Assembly (NCBI GenBank): GCA_964057225.1
Contig: OZ059900.1
Span: 878,501-942,500, forward strand
From: Auanema rhodensis
Lineage: Eukaryota > Nematoda > Chromadorea > Rhabditida > Rhabditidae
Direction of reading: 5' to 3'
Length of the DNA: 64,000 nt
Below the pieces are notes generated by a model. That model was not told the DNA's origin and ran no database searches. It saw nothing but the letters and a program-made list of their open reading frames with translations. Below, piece after piece: positions 49,520 through 63,416 of the stretch; positions within the stretch are counted from its first letter, which is position 1; every line of letters begins with the position of its first letter. The translations under genes and the position numbers were made by a program.

Positions 49520-51256
49520 CCTTTAACACCATATACTCACCGATTTTTGGTACAAAATCTGTAATACTTGTAAATTTTGATCATATTTGTTAAGATTCGA
49601 GAATCAAACACATAATACACGAAATAAGTCTATTTTTACAAGTTTGCACTGATATTTATTCATTTTGATCAAAAAAGGTCGAAAATAGAAAGAATTTTTG
49701 AAATTTCCGAGTTTTGAGTCCAATTTGGCTAAATCGCTCATATATAAGATCAAAAGCATAGTTTTATTGTCTATAACAACAAAAGTCATCAATTAAACGC
49801 TAGTGATGTTTAAATACTGAATTTCGCTCAAATAGCATTACTACACTAAGTATGGTCGTTTTTATGCCTTTAACACCATATACTCACCGATTTTTGGTAC
49901 AAAATCTGTAATACTTGTAAATTTCGATCATATTTGTTAAGATTCGAGAATCAAACACATAATACACAAAATAAGTCTATTTTTACAAGTTTGCACTGAT
50001 ATTTATTCATTTTGATCAAAAAAGGTCGAAAATAGAAAGAATTTTTGAAATTTCCGAGTTTTGAGTCCAATTTGGCTAAATCGCTCATATATATGATCAG
50101 AAGCATAGTTTTATTGTCTATGACAACAAAAATCATCAATTAAACGCTAGTGATGTTTAAATACTGATTTTCGCTCAAATAGCATTACTACACTAAGTAT
50201 GGTCGTTTTTATGCCTTTAACACCATATACTCACCGATTTTTGGTACAAAATCTGTAATACTCGTAAATTTTGATCATATTCGTTAAGATTTGAGAATCA
50301 AACATACAATACAAAAAATCAGTCTATTTTTATGAGCTTGCACTGATATATATTCATTTTGATCAAAAAAGGTCGAAAATAGAAAGAATTTTTGAAATTT
50401 CCGAGTTTTGAGTCTAATTTGGCTAAATCGCTCATATATATGATCAAAAGCATAGTTTTACTGTCTATGATAACAAAAGTCTTCAAATATACACTAATAA
50501 TGATTAAATCACTGAATTTCAGTCAAATAGCATTACTACACTAAGTATGGTCGTTTTTATGCCTTTAACACCATATACTCACCGATTTTTGGTACAAAAT
50601 CTGTAATACTTGTAAATTTTGATCATATTTGTTAAGATTCGAGAATCAAACACATAATACACGAAATAAGTCTATTTTTACAAGTTTGCACTGATATTTA
50701 TTCATTTTGATCAAAAAAGGTCGAAAATAGAAAGAATTTTTGAAGTTTCCGAGTTTTGAGTCCAATTTGGCTAAATCGCTCATATATAAGATCAAAAGCA
50801 TAGTTTTATTGTCTATAACAACAAAAGTCATCAATTAAACGCTAGTGATGTTTAAATACTGAATTTCGCTCAAATAGCATTACTACACTAAGTATGGTCG
50901 TTTTTATGCCTTTAACACCATATACTCACCGATTTTTGGTACAAAATCTGTAATACTCGTAAATTTTGATCATATTCGTTAAGATTTGAGAATCAAACAT
51001 ACAATACAAAAAATCAGTCTATTTTTATGAGCTTGCACTGATATATATTCATTTTGATCAAAAAAGGTCGAAAATAGAAAGAATTTTTGAAATTTCCGAG
51101 TTTTGAGTCTAATTTGGCTAAATCGCTCATATATATGATCAAAAGCATAGTTTTACTGTCTATGATAACAAAAGTCTTCAAATATACACTAATAATGATT
51201 AAATCACTGAATTTCAGTCAAATAGCATTACTACACTAAGTATGGTCGTTTTTATG
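49520..51256 (+). repeat. 1,737-bp HOR, copy 2
   Basis: A-B-C-A'-C order. The B monomer has CACAAAATAAG (near 49,966) instead of CACGAAATAAG, a CG-to-CA change. Confidence 0.88.
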
Positions 51257-52993
51257 CCTTTAACACCATATACTCACCGATTTTTGGTACAAAATCTGTA
51301 ATACTTGTAAATTTTGATCATATTTGTTAAGATTCGAGAATCAAACACATAATACACGAAATAAGTCTATTTTTACAAGTTTGCACTGATATTTATTCAT
51401 TTTGATCAAAAAAGGTCGAAAATAGAAAGAATTTTTGAAATTTCCGAGTTTTGAGTCCAATTTGGCTAAATCGCTCATATATAAGATCAAAAGCATAGTT
51501 TTATTGGCTATAACAACAAAAGTCATCAATTAAACGCTAGTGATGTTTAAATACTGAATTTCGCTCAAATAGCATTACTACACTAAGTATGGTCGTTTTT
51601 ATGCCTTTAACACCATATACTCACCGATTTTTGGTACAAAATCTGTAATACTTGTAAATTTCGATCATATTTGTTAAGATTCGAGAATCAAACACATAAT
51701 ACACGAAATAAGTCTATTTTTACAAGTTTGCACTGATATTTATTCATTTTGATCAAAAAAGGTCGAAAATAGAAAGAATTTTTGAAATTTCCGAGTTTTG
51801 AGTCCAATTTGGCTAAATCGCTCATATATATGATCAGAAGCATAGTTTTATTGTCTATGACAACAAAAATCATCAATTAAACGCTAGTGATGTTTAAATA
51901 CTGATTTTCGCTCAAATAGCATTACTACACTAAGTATGGTCGTTTTTATGCCTTTAACACCATATACTCACCGATTTTTGGTACAAAATCTGTAATACTC
52001 GTAAATTTTGATCATATTCGTTAAGATTTGAGAATCAAACATACAATACAAAAAATCAGTCTATTTTTATGAGCTTGCACTGATATATATTCATTTTGAT
52101 CAAAAAAGGTCGAAAATAGAAAGAATTTTTGAAATTTCCGAGTTTTGAGTCTAATTTGGCTAAATCGCTCATATATATGATCAAAAGCATAGTTTTACTG
52201 TCTATGATAACAAAAGTCTTCAAATATACACTAATAATGATTAAATCACTGAATTTCAGTCAAATAGCATTACTACACTAAGTATGGTCGTTTTTATGCC
52301 TTTAACACCATATACTCACCGATTTTTGGTACAAAATCTGTAATACTTGTAAATTTTGATCATATTTGTTAAGATTCGAGAATCAAACACATAATACACA
52401 AAATAAGTCTATTTTTACAAGTTTGCACTGATATTTATTCATTTTGATCAAAAAAGGTCGAAAATAGAAAGAATTTTTGAAGTTTCCGAGTTTTGAGTCC
52501 AATTTGGCTAAATCGCTCATATATAAGATCAAAAGCATAGTTTTATTGTCTATAACAACAAAAGTCATCAATTAAACGCTAGTGATGTTTAAATACTGAA
52601 TTTCGCTCAAATAGCATTACTACACTAAGTATGGTCGTTTTTATGCCTTTAACACCATATACTCACCGATTTTTGGTACAAAATCTGTAATACTCGTAAA
52701 TTTTGATCATATTCGTTAAGATTTGAGAATCAAACATACAATACAAAAAATCAGTCTATTTTTATGAGCTTGCACTGATATATATTCATTTTGATCAAAA
52801 AAGGTCGAAAATAGAAAGAATTTTTGAAATTTCCGAGTTTTGAGTCTAATTTGGCTAAATCGCTCATATATATGATCAAAAGCATAGTTTTACTGTCTAT
52901 GATAACAAAAGTCTTCAAATATACACTAATAATGATTAAATCACTGAATTTCAGTCAAATAGCATTACTACACTAAGTATGGTCGTTTTTATG
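51257..52993 (+). repeat. 1,737-bp HOR, copy 3
   Basis: A-B-C-A'-C order. Private changes: ATTGGCTATAAC near 51,505 in the A monomer and CACAAAATAAG in A' near 52,398. It is followed by an extra A'-C pair (52,994-53,688), a two-monomer insertion or repeat relative to the HOR. Confidence 0.88.
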
Positions 52994-53688
52994 CCTTTAA
53001 CACCATATACTCACCGATTTTTGGTACAAAATCTGTAATACTTGTAAATTTTGATCATATTTGTTAAGATTCGAGAATCAAACACATAATACACGAAATA
53101 AGTCTATTTTTACAAGTTTGCACTGATATTTATTCATTTTGATCAAAAAAGGTCGAAAATAGAAAGAATTTTTGAAGTTTCCGAGTTTTGAGTCCAATTT
53201 GGCTAAATCGCTCATATATAAGATCAAAAGCATAGTTTTATTGTCTATAACAACAAAAGTCATCAATTAAACGCTAGTGATGTTTAAATACTGAATTTCG
53301 CTCAAATAGCATTACTACACTAAGTATGGTCGTTTTTATGCCTTTAACACCATATACTCACCGATTTTTGGTACAAAATCTGTAATACTCGTAAATTTTG
53401 ATCATATTCGTTAAGATTTGAGAATCAAACATACAATACAAAAAATCAGTCTATTTTTATGAGCTTGCACTGATATATATTCATTTTGATCAAAAAAGGT
53501 CGAAAATAGAAAGAATTTTTGAAATTTCCGAGTTTTGAGTCTAATTTGGCTAAATCGCTCATATATATGATCAAAAGCATAGTTTTACTGTCTATGATAA
53601 CAAAAGTCTTCAAATATACACTAATAATGATTAAATCACTGAATTTCAGTCAAATAGCATTACTACACTAAGTATGGTCGTTTTTATG

Positions 53689-55425
53689 CCTTTAACACCA
53701 TATACTCACCGATTTTTGGTACAAAATCTGTAATACTTGTAAATTTTGATCATATTTGTTAAGATTCGAGAATCAAACACATAATACACGAAATAAATCT
53801 ATTTTTACAAGTTTGCACTGATATTTATTCATTTTGATCAAAAAAGGTCGAAAATAGAAAGAATTTTTGAAATTTCCGAGTTTTGAGTCCAATTTGGCTA
53901 AATCGCTCATATATAAGATCAAAAGCATAGTTTTATTGTCTATAACAACAAAAGTCATCAATTAAACGCTAGTGATGTTTAAATACTGAATTTCGCTCAA
54001 ATAGCATTACTACACTAAGTATGGTCGTTTTTATGCCTTTAACACCATATACTCACCGATTTTTGGTACAAAATCTGTAATACTTGTAAATTTCGATCAT
54101 ATTTGTTAAGATTCGAGAATCAAACACATAATACACGAAATAAGTCTATTTTTACAAGTTTGCACTGATATTTATTCATTTTGATCAAAAAAGGTCGAAA
54201 ATAGAAAGAATTTTTGAAATTTCCGAGTTTTGAGTCCAATTTGGCTAAATCGCTCATATATATGATCAGAAGCATAGTTTTATTGTCTATGACAACAAAA
54301 ATCATCAATTAAACGCTAGTGATGTTTAAATACTGATTTTCGCTCAAATAGCATTACTACACTAAGTATGGTCGTTTTTATGCCTTTAACACCATATACT
54401 CACCGATTTTTGGTACAAAATCTGTAATACTCGTAAATTTTGATCATATTCGTTAAGATTTGAGAATCAAACATACAATACAAAAAATCAGTCTATTTTT
54501 ATGAGCTTGCACTGATATATATTCATTTTGATCAAAAAAGGTCGAAAATAGAAAGAATTTTCGAAATTTCCGAGTTTTGAGTCTAATTTGGCTAAATCGC
54601 TCATATATATGATCAAAAGCATAGTTTTACTGTCTATGATAACAAAAGTCTTCAAATATACACTAATAATGATTAAATCACTGAATTTCAGTCAAATAGC
54701 ATTACTACACTAAGTATGGTCGTTTTTATGCCTTTAACACCATATACTCACCGATTTTTGGTACAAAATCTGTAATACTTGTAAATTTTGATCATATTTG
54801 TTAAGATTCGAGAATCAAACACATAATACACGAAATAAGTCTATTTTTACAAGTTTGCACTGATATTTATTCATTTTGATCAAAAAAGGTCGAAAATAGA
54901 AAGAATTTTTGAAGTTTCCGAGTTTTGAGTCCAATTTGGCTAAATCGCTCATATATAAGATCAAAAGCATAGTTTTATTGTCTATAACAACAAAAGTCAT
55001 CAATTAAACGCTAGTGATGTTTAAATACTGAATTTCGCTCAAATAGCATTACTACACTAAGTATGGTCGTTTTTATGCCTTTAACACCATATACTCACCG
55101 ATTTTTGGTACAAAATCTGTAATACTCGTAAATTTTGATCATATTCGTTAAGATTTGAGAATCAAACATACAATACAAAAAATCAGTCTATTTTTATGAG
55201 CTTGCACTGATATATATTCATTTTGATCAAAAAAGGTCGAAAATAGAAAGAATTTTTGAAATTTCCGAGTTTTGAGTCTAATTTGGCTAAATCGCTCATA
55301 TATATGATCAAAAGCATAGTTTTACTGTCTATGATAACAAAAGTCTTCAAATATACACTAATAATGATTAAATCACTGAATTTCAGTCAAATAGCATTAC
55401 TACACTAAGTATGGTCGTTTTTATG
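53689..55425 (+). repeat. 1,737-bp HOR, copy 4
   Basis: A-B-C-A'-C order. The A monomer has AAATAAATC (near 53,793), a marker also seen near 59,004, 61,436 and 62,826. The first C monomer has TTTTCGAAATT near 54,560. Confidence 0.88.
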
Positions 55426-57162
55426 CCTTTAACACCATATACTCACCGATTTTTGGTACAAAATCTGTAATACTTGTAAATTTTGATCATATTTGTTAAG
55501 ATTCGAGAATCAAACACATAATACACGAAATAAGTCTATTTTTACAAGTTTGCACTGATATTTATTCATTTTGATCAAAAAAGGTCGAAAATAGAAAGAA
55601 TTTTTGAAATTTCCGAGTTTTGAGTCCAATTTGGCTAAATCGCTCATATATAAGATCAAAAGCATAGTTTTATTGTCTATAACAACAAAAGTCATCAATT
55701 AAACGCTAGTGATGTTTAAATACTGAATTTCGCTCAAATAGCATTACTACACTAAGTATGGTCGTTTTTATGCCTTTAACACCATATACTCACCGATTTT
55801 TGGTACAAAATCTGTAATACTTGTAAATTTCGATCATATTTGTTAAGATTCGAGAATCAAACACATAATACACGAAATAAGTCTATTTTTACAAGTTTGC
55901 ACTGATATTTATTCATTTTGATCAAAAAAGGTCGAAAATAGAAAGAATTTTTGAAATTTCCGAGTTTTGAGTCCAATTTGGCTAAATCGCTCATATATAT
56001 GATCAGAAGCATAGTTTTATTGTCTATGACAACAAAAATCATCAATTAAACGCTAGTGATGTTTAAATACTGATTTTCGCTCAAATAGCATTACTACACT
56101 AAGTATGGTCGTTTTTATGCCTTTAACACCATATACTCACCGATTTTTGGTACAAAATCTGTAATACTCGTAAATTTTGATCATATTCGTTAAGATTTGA
56201 GAATCAAACATACAATACAAAAAATCAGTCTATTTTTATGAGCTTGCACTGATATATATTCATTTTGATCAAAAAAGGTCGAAAATAGAAAGAATTTTTG
56301 AAATTTCCGAGTTTTGAGTCTAATTTGGCTAAATCGCTCATATATATGATCAAAAGCATAGTTTTACTGTCTATGATAACAAAAGTCTTCAAATATACAC
56401 TAATAATGATTAAATCACTGAATTTCAGTCAAATAGCATTACTACACTAAGTATGGTCGTTTTTATGCCTTTAACACCATATACTCACCGATTTTTGGTA
56501 CAAAATCTGTAATACTTGTAAATTTTGATCATATTTGTTAAGATTCGAGAATCAAACACATAATACACGAAATAAGTCTATTTTTACAAGTTTGCACTGA
56601 TATTTATTCATTTTGATCAAAAAAGGTCGAAAATAGAAAGAATTTTTGAAGTTTCCGAGTTTTGAGTCCAATTTGGCTAAATCGCTCATATATAAGATCA
56701 AAAGCATAGTTTTATTGTCTATAACAACAAAAGTCATCAATTAAACGCTAGTGATGTTTAAATACTGAATTTCGCTCAAATAGCATTACTACACTAAGTA
56801 TGGTCGTTTTTATGCCTTTAACACCATATACTCACCGATTTTTGGTACAAAATCTGTAATACTCGTAAATTTTGATCATATTCGTTAAGATTTGAGAATC
56901 AAACATACAATACAAAAAATCAGTCTATTTTTATGAGCTTGCACTGATATATATTCATTTTGATCAAAAAAGGTCGAAAATAGAAAGAATTTTTGAAATT
57001 TCCGAGTTTTGAGTCTAATTTGGCTAAATCGCTCATATATATGATCAAAAGCATAGTTTTACTGTCTATGATAACAAAAGTCTTCAAATATACACTAATA
57101 ATGATTAAATCACTGAATTTCAGTCAAATAGCATTACTACACTAAGTATGGTCGTTTTTATG
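55426..57162 (+). repeat. 1,737-bp HOR, copy 5
   Basis: A-B-C-A'-C order with no private change that I noticed, so it is the best stand-in for the HOR consensus. Confidence 0.88.
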
Positions 57163-58899
57163 CCTTTAACACCATATACTCACCGAGTTTTGGTACAAAA
57201 TCTGTAATACTTGTAAATTTTGATCATATTTGTTAAGATTCGAGAATCAAACACATAATACACGAAATAAGTCTATTTTTACAAGTTTGCACTGATATTT
57301 ATTCATTTTGATCAAAAAAGGTCGAAAATAGAAAGAATTTTTGAAATTTCCGAGTTTTGAGTCCAATTTGGCTAAATCGCTCATATATAAGATCAAAAGC
57401 ATAGTTTTATTGTCTATAACAACAAAAGTCATCAATTAAACGCTAGTGATGTTTAAATACTGAATTTCGCTCAAATAGCATTACTACACTAAGTATGGTC
57501 GTTTTTATGCCTTTAACACCATATACTCACCGATTTTTGGTACAAAATCTGTAATACTTGTAAATTTCGATCATATTTGTTAAAATTCGAGAATCAAACA
57601 CATAATACACGAAATAAGTCTATTTTTACAAGTTTGCACTGATATTTATTCATTTTGATCAAAAAAGGTCGAAAATAGAAAGAATTTTTGAAATTTCCGA
57701 GTTTTGAGTCCAATTTGGCTAAATCGCTCATATATATGATCAGAAGCATAGTTTTATTGTCTATGACAACAAAAATCATCAATTAAACGCTAGTGATGTT
57801 TAAATACTGATTTTCGCTCAAATAGCATTACTACACTAAGTATGGTCGTTTTTATGCCTTTAACACCATATACTCACCGATTTTTGGTACAAAATCTGTA
57901 ATACTCGTAAATTTTGATCATATTCGTTAAGATTTGAGAATCAAACATACAATACAAAAAATCAGTCTATTTTTATGAGCTTGCACTGATATATATTCAT
58001 TTTGATCAAAAAAGGTCGAAAATAGAAAGAATTTTTGAAATTTCCGAGTTTTGAGTCTAATTTGGCTAAATCGCTCATATATATGATCAAAAGCATAGTT
58101 TTACTGTCTATGATAACAAAAGTCTTCAAATATACACTAATAATGATTAAATCACTGAATTTCAGTCAAATAGCATTACTACACTAAGTATGGTCGTTTT
58201 TATGCCTTTAACACCATATACTCACCGATTTTTGGTACAAAATCTGTAATACTTGTAAATTTTGATCATATTTGTTAAGATTCGAGAATCAAACACATAA
58301 TACACGAAATAAGTCTATTTTTACAAGTTTGCACTGATATTTATTCATTTTGATCAAAAAAGGTCGAAAATAGAAAGAATTTTTGAAGTTTCCGAGTTTT
58401 GAGTCCAATTTGGCTAAATCGCTCATATATAAGATCAAAAGCATAGTTTTATTGTCTATAACAACAAAAGTCATCAATTAAACGCTAGTGATGTTTAAAT
58501 ACTGAATTTCGCTCAAATAGCATTACTACACTAAGTATGGTCGTTTTTATGCCTTTAACACCATATACTCACCGATTTTTGGTACAAAATCTGTAATACT
58601 CGTAAATTTTGATCATATTCGTTAAGATTTGAGAATCAAACATACAATACAAAAAATCAGTCTATTTTTATGAGCTTGCACTGATATATATTCATTTTGA
58701 TCAAAAAAGGTCGAAAATAGAAAGAATTTTTGAAATTTCCGAGTTTTGAGTCTAATTTGGCTAAATCGCTCATATATATGATCAAAAGCATAGTTTTACT
58801 GTCTATGATAACAAAAGTCTTCAAATATACACTAATAATGATTAAATCACTGAATTTCAGTCAAATAGCATTACTACACTAAGTATGGTCGTTTTTATG
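57163..58899 (+). repeat. 1,737-bp HOR, copy 6
   Basis: A-B-C-A'-C order. Private changes: ACCGAGTTTTGG at about 57,184 inside the otherwise invariant box, and GTTAAAATTCGAG near 57,580. Confidence 0.88.
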
Positions 58900-59246
58900 C
58901 CTTTAACACCATATACTCACCGATTTTTGGTACAAAATCTGTAATACTTGTAAATTTTGATCATATTTGTTAAGATTCGAGAATCAAACACATAATACAC
59001 GAAATAAATCTATTTTTACAAGTTTGCACTGATATTTATTCATTTTGATCAAAAAAGGTCGAAAATAGAAAGAATTTTTGAAATTTCCGAGTTTTGAGTC
59101 CAATTTGGCTAAATCGCTCATATATAAGATCAAAAGCATAGTTTTATTGTCTATAACAACAAAAGTCATCAATTAAACGCTAGTGATGTTTAAATACTGA
59201 ATTTCGCTCAAATAGCATTACTACACTAAGTATGGTCGTTTTTATG

Positions 59247-59594
59247 CCTTTAACACCATATACTCACCGATTTTTGGTACAAAATCTGTAATACTTGTAA
59301 ATTTCGATCATATTTGTTAAGATTCGAGAATCAAACACATAATACACGAAATAAGTCTATTTTTACAAGTTTGCACTGATATTTATTCATTTTGATCAAA
59401 AAAGGTCGAAAATAGAAAGAATTTTTGAAATTTCCGAGTTTTGAGTCCAATTTGGCTAAATCGCTCATATATATGATCAAAAGCATAGTTTTACTGTCTA
59501 TGATAACAAAAGTCTTCAAATATACACTAATAATGATTAAATCACTGAATTTCAGTCAAATAGCATTACTACACTAAGTATGGTCGTTTTTATG
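59247..59594 (+). repeat. Hybrid monomer D, B front with C back, copy 1
   Basis: 348 bp. The front half has B markers (AAATTTCGATCATATTTG, TTTACAAG); the back half has C markers (ATATATGATCAAAAG, TTTTACTG, CTTCAAATATACAC, TTTCAGTC). The switch falls in or just after the conserved central box. It follows an A monomer (58,900), making an A-D pair in place of A-B-C. Confidence 0.8.
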
Positions 59595-61331
59595 CCTTTA
59601 ACACCATATACTCACCGATTTTTGGTACAAAATCTGTAATACTTGTAAATTTTGATCATATTTGTTAAGATTCGAGAATCAAACACATAATACACGAAAT
59701 AAGTCTATTTTTACAAGTTTGCACTGATATTTATTCATTTTGATCAAAAAAGGTCGAAAATAGAAAGAATTTTTGAAATTTCCGAGTTTTGAGTCCAATT
59801 TGGCTAAATCGCTCATATATAAGATCAAAAGCATAGTTTTATTGTCTATAACAACAAAAGTCATCAATTAAACGCTAGTGATGTTTAAATACTGAATTTC
59901 GCTCAAATAGCATTACTACACTAAGTATGGTCGTTTTTATGCCTTTAACACCATATACTCACCGATTTTTGGTACAAAATCTGTAATACTTGTAAATTTC
60001 GATCATATTTGTTAAGATTCGAGAATCAAACACATAATACACGAAATAAGTCTATTTTTACAAGTTTGCACTGATATTTATTCATTTTGATCAAAAAAGG
60101 TCGAAAATAGAAAGAATTTTTGAAATTTCCGAGTTTTGAGTCCAATTTGGCTAAATCGCTCATATATATGATCAGAAGCATAGTTTTGTTGTCTATGACA
60201 ACAAAAATCATCAATTAAACGCTAGTGATGTTTAAATACTGATTTTCGCTCAAATAGCATTACTACACTAAGTATGGTCGTTTTTATGCCTTTAACACCA
60301 TATACTCACCGATTTTTGGTACAAAATCTGTAATACTCGTAAATTTTGATCATATTCGTTAAGATTTGAGAATCAAACATACAATACAAAAAATCAGTCT
60401 ATTTTTATGAGCTTGCACTGATATATATTCATTTTGATCAAAAAAGGTCGAAAATAGAAAGAATTTTTGAAATTTCCGAGTTTTGAGTCTAATTTGGCTA
60501 AATCGCTCATATATATGATCAAAAGCATAGTTTTACTGTCTATGATAACAAAAGTCTTCAAATATACACTAATAATGATTAAATCACTGAATTTCAGTCA
60601 AATAGCATTACTACACTAAGTATGGTCGTTTTTATGCCTTTAACACCATATACTCACCGATTTTTGGTACAAAATCTGTAATACTTGTAAATTTTGATCA
60701 TATTTGTTAAGATTCGAGAATCAAACACATAATACACGAAATAAGTCTATTTTTACAAGTTTGCACTGATATTTATTCATTTTGATCAAAAAAGGTCGAA
60801 AATAGAAAGAATTTTTGAAATTTCCGAGTTTTGAGTCCAATTTGGCTAAATCGCTCATATATAAGATCAAAAGCATAGTTTTATTGTCTATAACAACAAA
60901 AGTCATCAATTAAACGCTAGTGATGTTTAAATACTGAATTTCGCTCAAATAGCATTACTACACTAAGTATGGTCGTTTTTATGCCTTTAACACCATATAC
61001 TCACCGATTTTTGGTACAAAATCTGTAATACTCGTAATTTTTGATCATATTCGTTAAGATTTGAGAATCAAACATACAATACAAAAAATCAGTCTATTTT
61101 TATGAGCTTGCACTGATATATATTCATTTTGATCAAAAAAGGTCGAAAATAGAAAGAATTTTTGAAATTTCCGAGTTTTGAGTCTAATTTGGCTAAATCG
61201 CTCATATATATGATCAAAAGCATAGTTTTACTGTCTATGATAACAAAAGTCTTCAAATATACACTAATAATGATTAAATCACTGAATTTCAGTCAAATAG
61301 CATTACTACACTAAGTATGGTCGTTTTTATG
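59595..61331 (+). repeat. Variant 1,737-bp unit (A-B-C-A-C)
   Basis: Same length and order as the HOR, but the fourth monomer has GAAATTTCC (A) rather than GAAGTTTCC (A'). Private changes: TTTTGTTGTC near 60,185 and CGTAATTTTTGATC near 61,035. Confidence 0.82.
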
Positions 61332-61678
61332 CCTTTAACACCATATACTCACCGATTTTTGGTACAAAATCTGTAATACTTGTAAATTTTGATCATATTT
61401 GTTAAGATTTGAGAATCAAACACATAATACACGAAATAAATCTATTTTTACAAGTTTGCACTGATATTTATTCATTTTGATCAAAAAAGGTCGAAAATAG
61501 AAAGAATTTTTGAAATTTCCGAGTTTTGAGTCCAATTTGGCTAAATCGCTCATATATATGATCAGAAGCATAGTTTTATTGTCTATGACAACAAAAATCA
61601 TCAATTAAACGCTAGTGATGTTTAAATACTGATTTTCGCTCAAATAGCATTACTACACTAAGTATGGTCGTTTTTATG
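61332..61678 (+). repeat. Hybrid monomer, A front with B back
   Basis: The front half has A markers (AAATTTTGATCATATTTG, AAATAAATC); the back half has B markers (ATATATGATCAGAAG, AAAAATCATC). It is the reciprocal class to a crossover that removes one monomer, and it is followed by C-A'-C, so a full A-B pair is compressed to one monomer here. Confidence 0.78.
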
Positions 61679-63068
61679 CCTTTAACACCATATACTCACC
61701 GATTTTTGGTACAAAATCTGTAATACTCGTAAATTTTGATCATATTCGTTAAGATTTGAGAATCAAACATACAATACAAAAAATCAGTCTATTTTTATGA
61801 GCTTGCACTGATATATATTCATTTTGATCAAAAAAGGTCGAAAATAGAAAGAATTTTTGAAATTTCCGAGTTTTGAGTCTAATTTGGCTAAATCGCTCAT
61901 ATATATGATCAAAAGCATAGTTTTACTGTCTATGATAACAAAAGTCTTCAAATATACACTAATAATGATTAAATCACTGAATTTCAGTCAAATAGCATTA
62001 CTACACTAAGTATGGTCGTTTTTATGCCTTTAACACCATATACTCACCGATTTTTGGTACAAAATCTGTAATACTTGTAAATTTTGATCATATTTGTTAA
62101 GATTCGAGAATCAAACACATAATACACGAAATAAGTCTATTTTTACAAGTTTGCACTGATATTTATTCATTTTGATCAAAAAAGGTCGAAAATAGAAAGA
62201 ATTTTTGAAGTTTCCGAGTTTTGAGTCCAATTTGGCTAAATCGCTCATATATAAGATCAAAAGCATAGTTTTATTGTCTATAACAACAAAAGTCATCAAT
62301 TAAACGCTAGTGATGTTTAAATACTGAATTTCGCTCAAATAGCATTACTACACTAAGTATGGTCGTTTTTATGCCTTTAACACCATATACTCACCGATTT
62401 TTGGTACAAAATCTGTAATACTCGTAAATTTTGATCATATTCGTTAAGATTTGAGAATCAAACATACAATACAAAAAATCAGTCTATTTTTATGAGCTTG
62501 CACTGATATATATTCATTTTGATCAAAAAAGGTCGAAAATAGAAAGAATTTTTGAAATTTCCGAGTTTTGAGTCTAATTTGGCTAAATCGCTCATATATA
62601 TGATCAAAAGCATAGTTTTACTGTCTATGATAACAAAAGTCTTCAAATATACACTAATAATGATTAAATCACTGAATTTCAGTCAAATAGCATTACTACA
62701 CTAAGTATGGTCGTTTTTATGCCTTTAACACCATATACTCACCGATTTTTGGTACAAAATCTGTAATACTTGTAAATTTTGATCATATTTGTTAAGATTC
62801 GAGAATCAAACACATAATACACGAAATAAATCTATTTTTACAAGTTTGCACTGATATTTATTCATTTTGATCAAAAAAGGTCGAAAATAGAAAGAATTTT
62901 TGAAATTTCCGAGTTTTGAGTCCAATTTGGCTAAATCGCTCATATATAAGATCAAAAGCATAGTTTTATTGTCTATAACAACAAAAGTCATCAATTAAAC
63001 GCTAGTGATGTTTAAATACTGAATTTCGCTCAAATAGCATTACTACACTAAGTATGGTCGTTTTTATG

Positions 63069-63416
63069 CCTTTAACACCATATACTCACCGATTTTTGGT
63101 ACAAAATCTGTAATACTTGTAAATTTCGATCATATTTGTTAAGATTCGAGAATCAAACACATAATACACGAAATAAGTCTATTTTTACAAGTTTGCACTG
63201 ATATTTATTCATTTTGATCAAAAAAGGTCGAAAATAGAAAGAATTTTTGAAATTTCCGAGTTTTGAGTCCAATTTGGCTAAATCGCTCATATATATGATC
63301 AAAAGCATAGTTTTACTGTCTATGATAACAAAAGTCTTCAAATATACACTAATAATGATTAAATCACTGAATTTCAGTCAAATAGCATTACTACACTAAG
63401 TATGGTCGTTTTTATG
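63069..63416 (+). repeat. Hybrid monomer D, B front with C back, copy 2
   Basis: Same hybrid as 59,247-59,594, and again preceded by an A monomer with AAATAAATC (62,722) and followed by A-B. The two A-D pairs lie 3,822 bp (11 monomers) apart, so D was probably copied by a larger duplication rather than formed twice. Confidence 0.8.
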
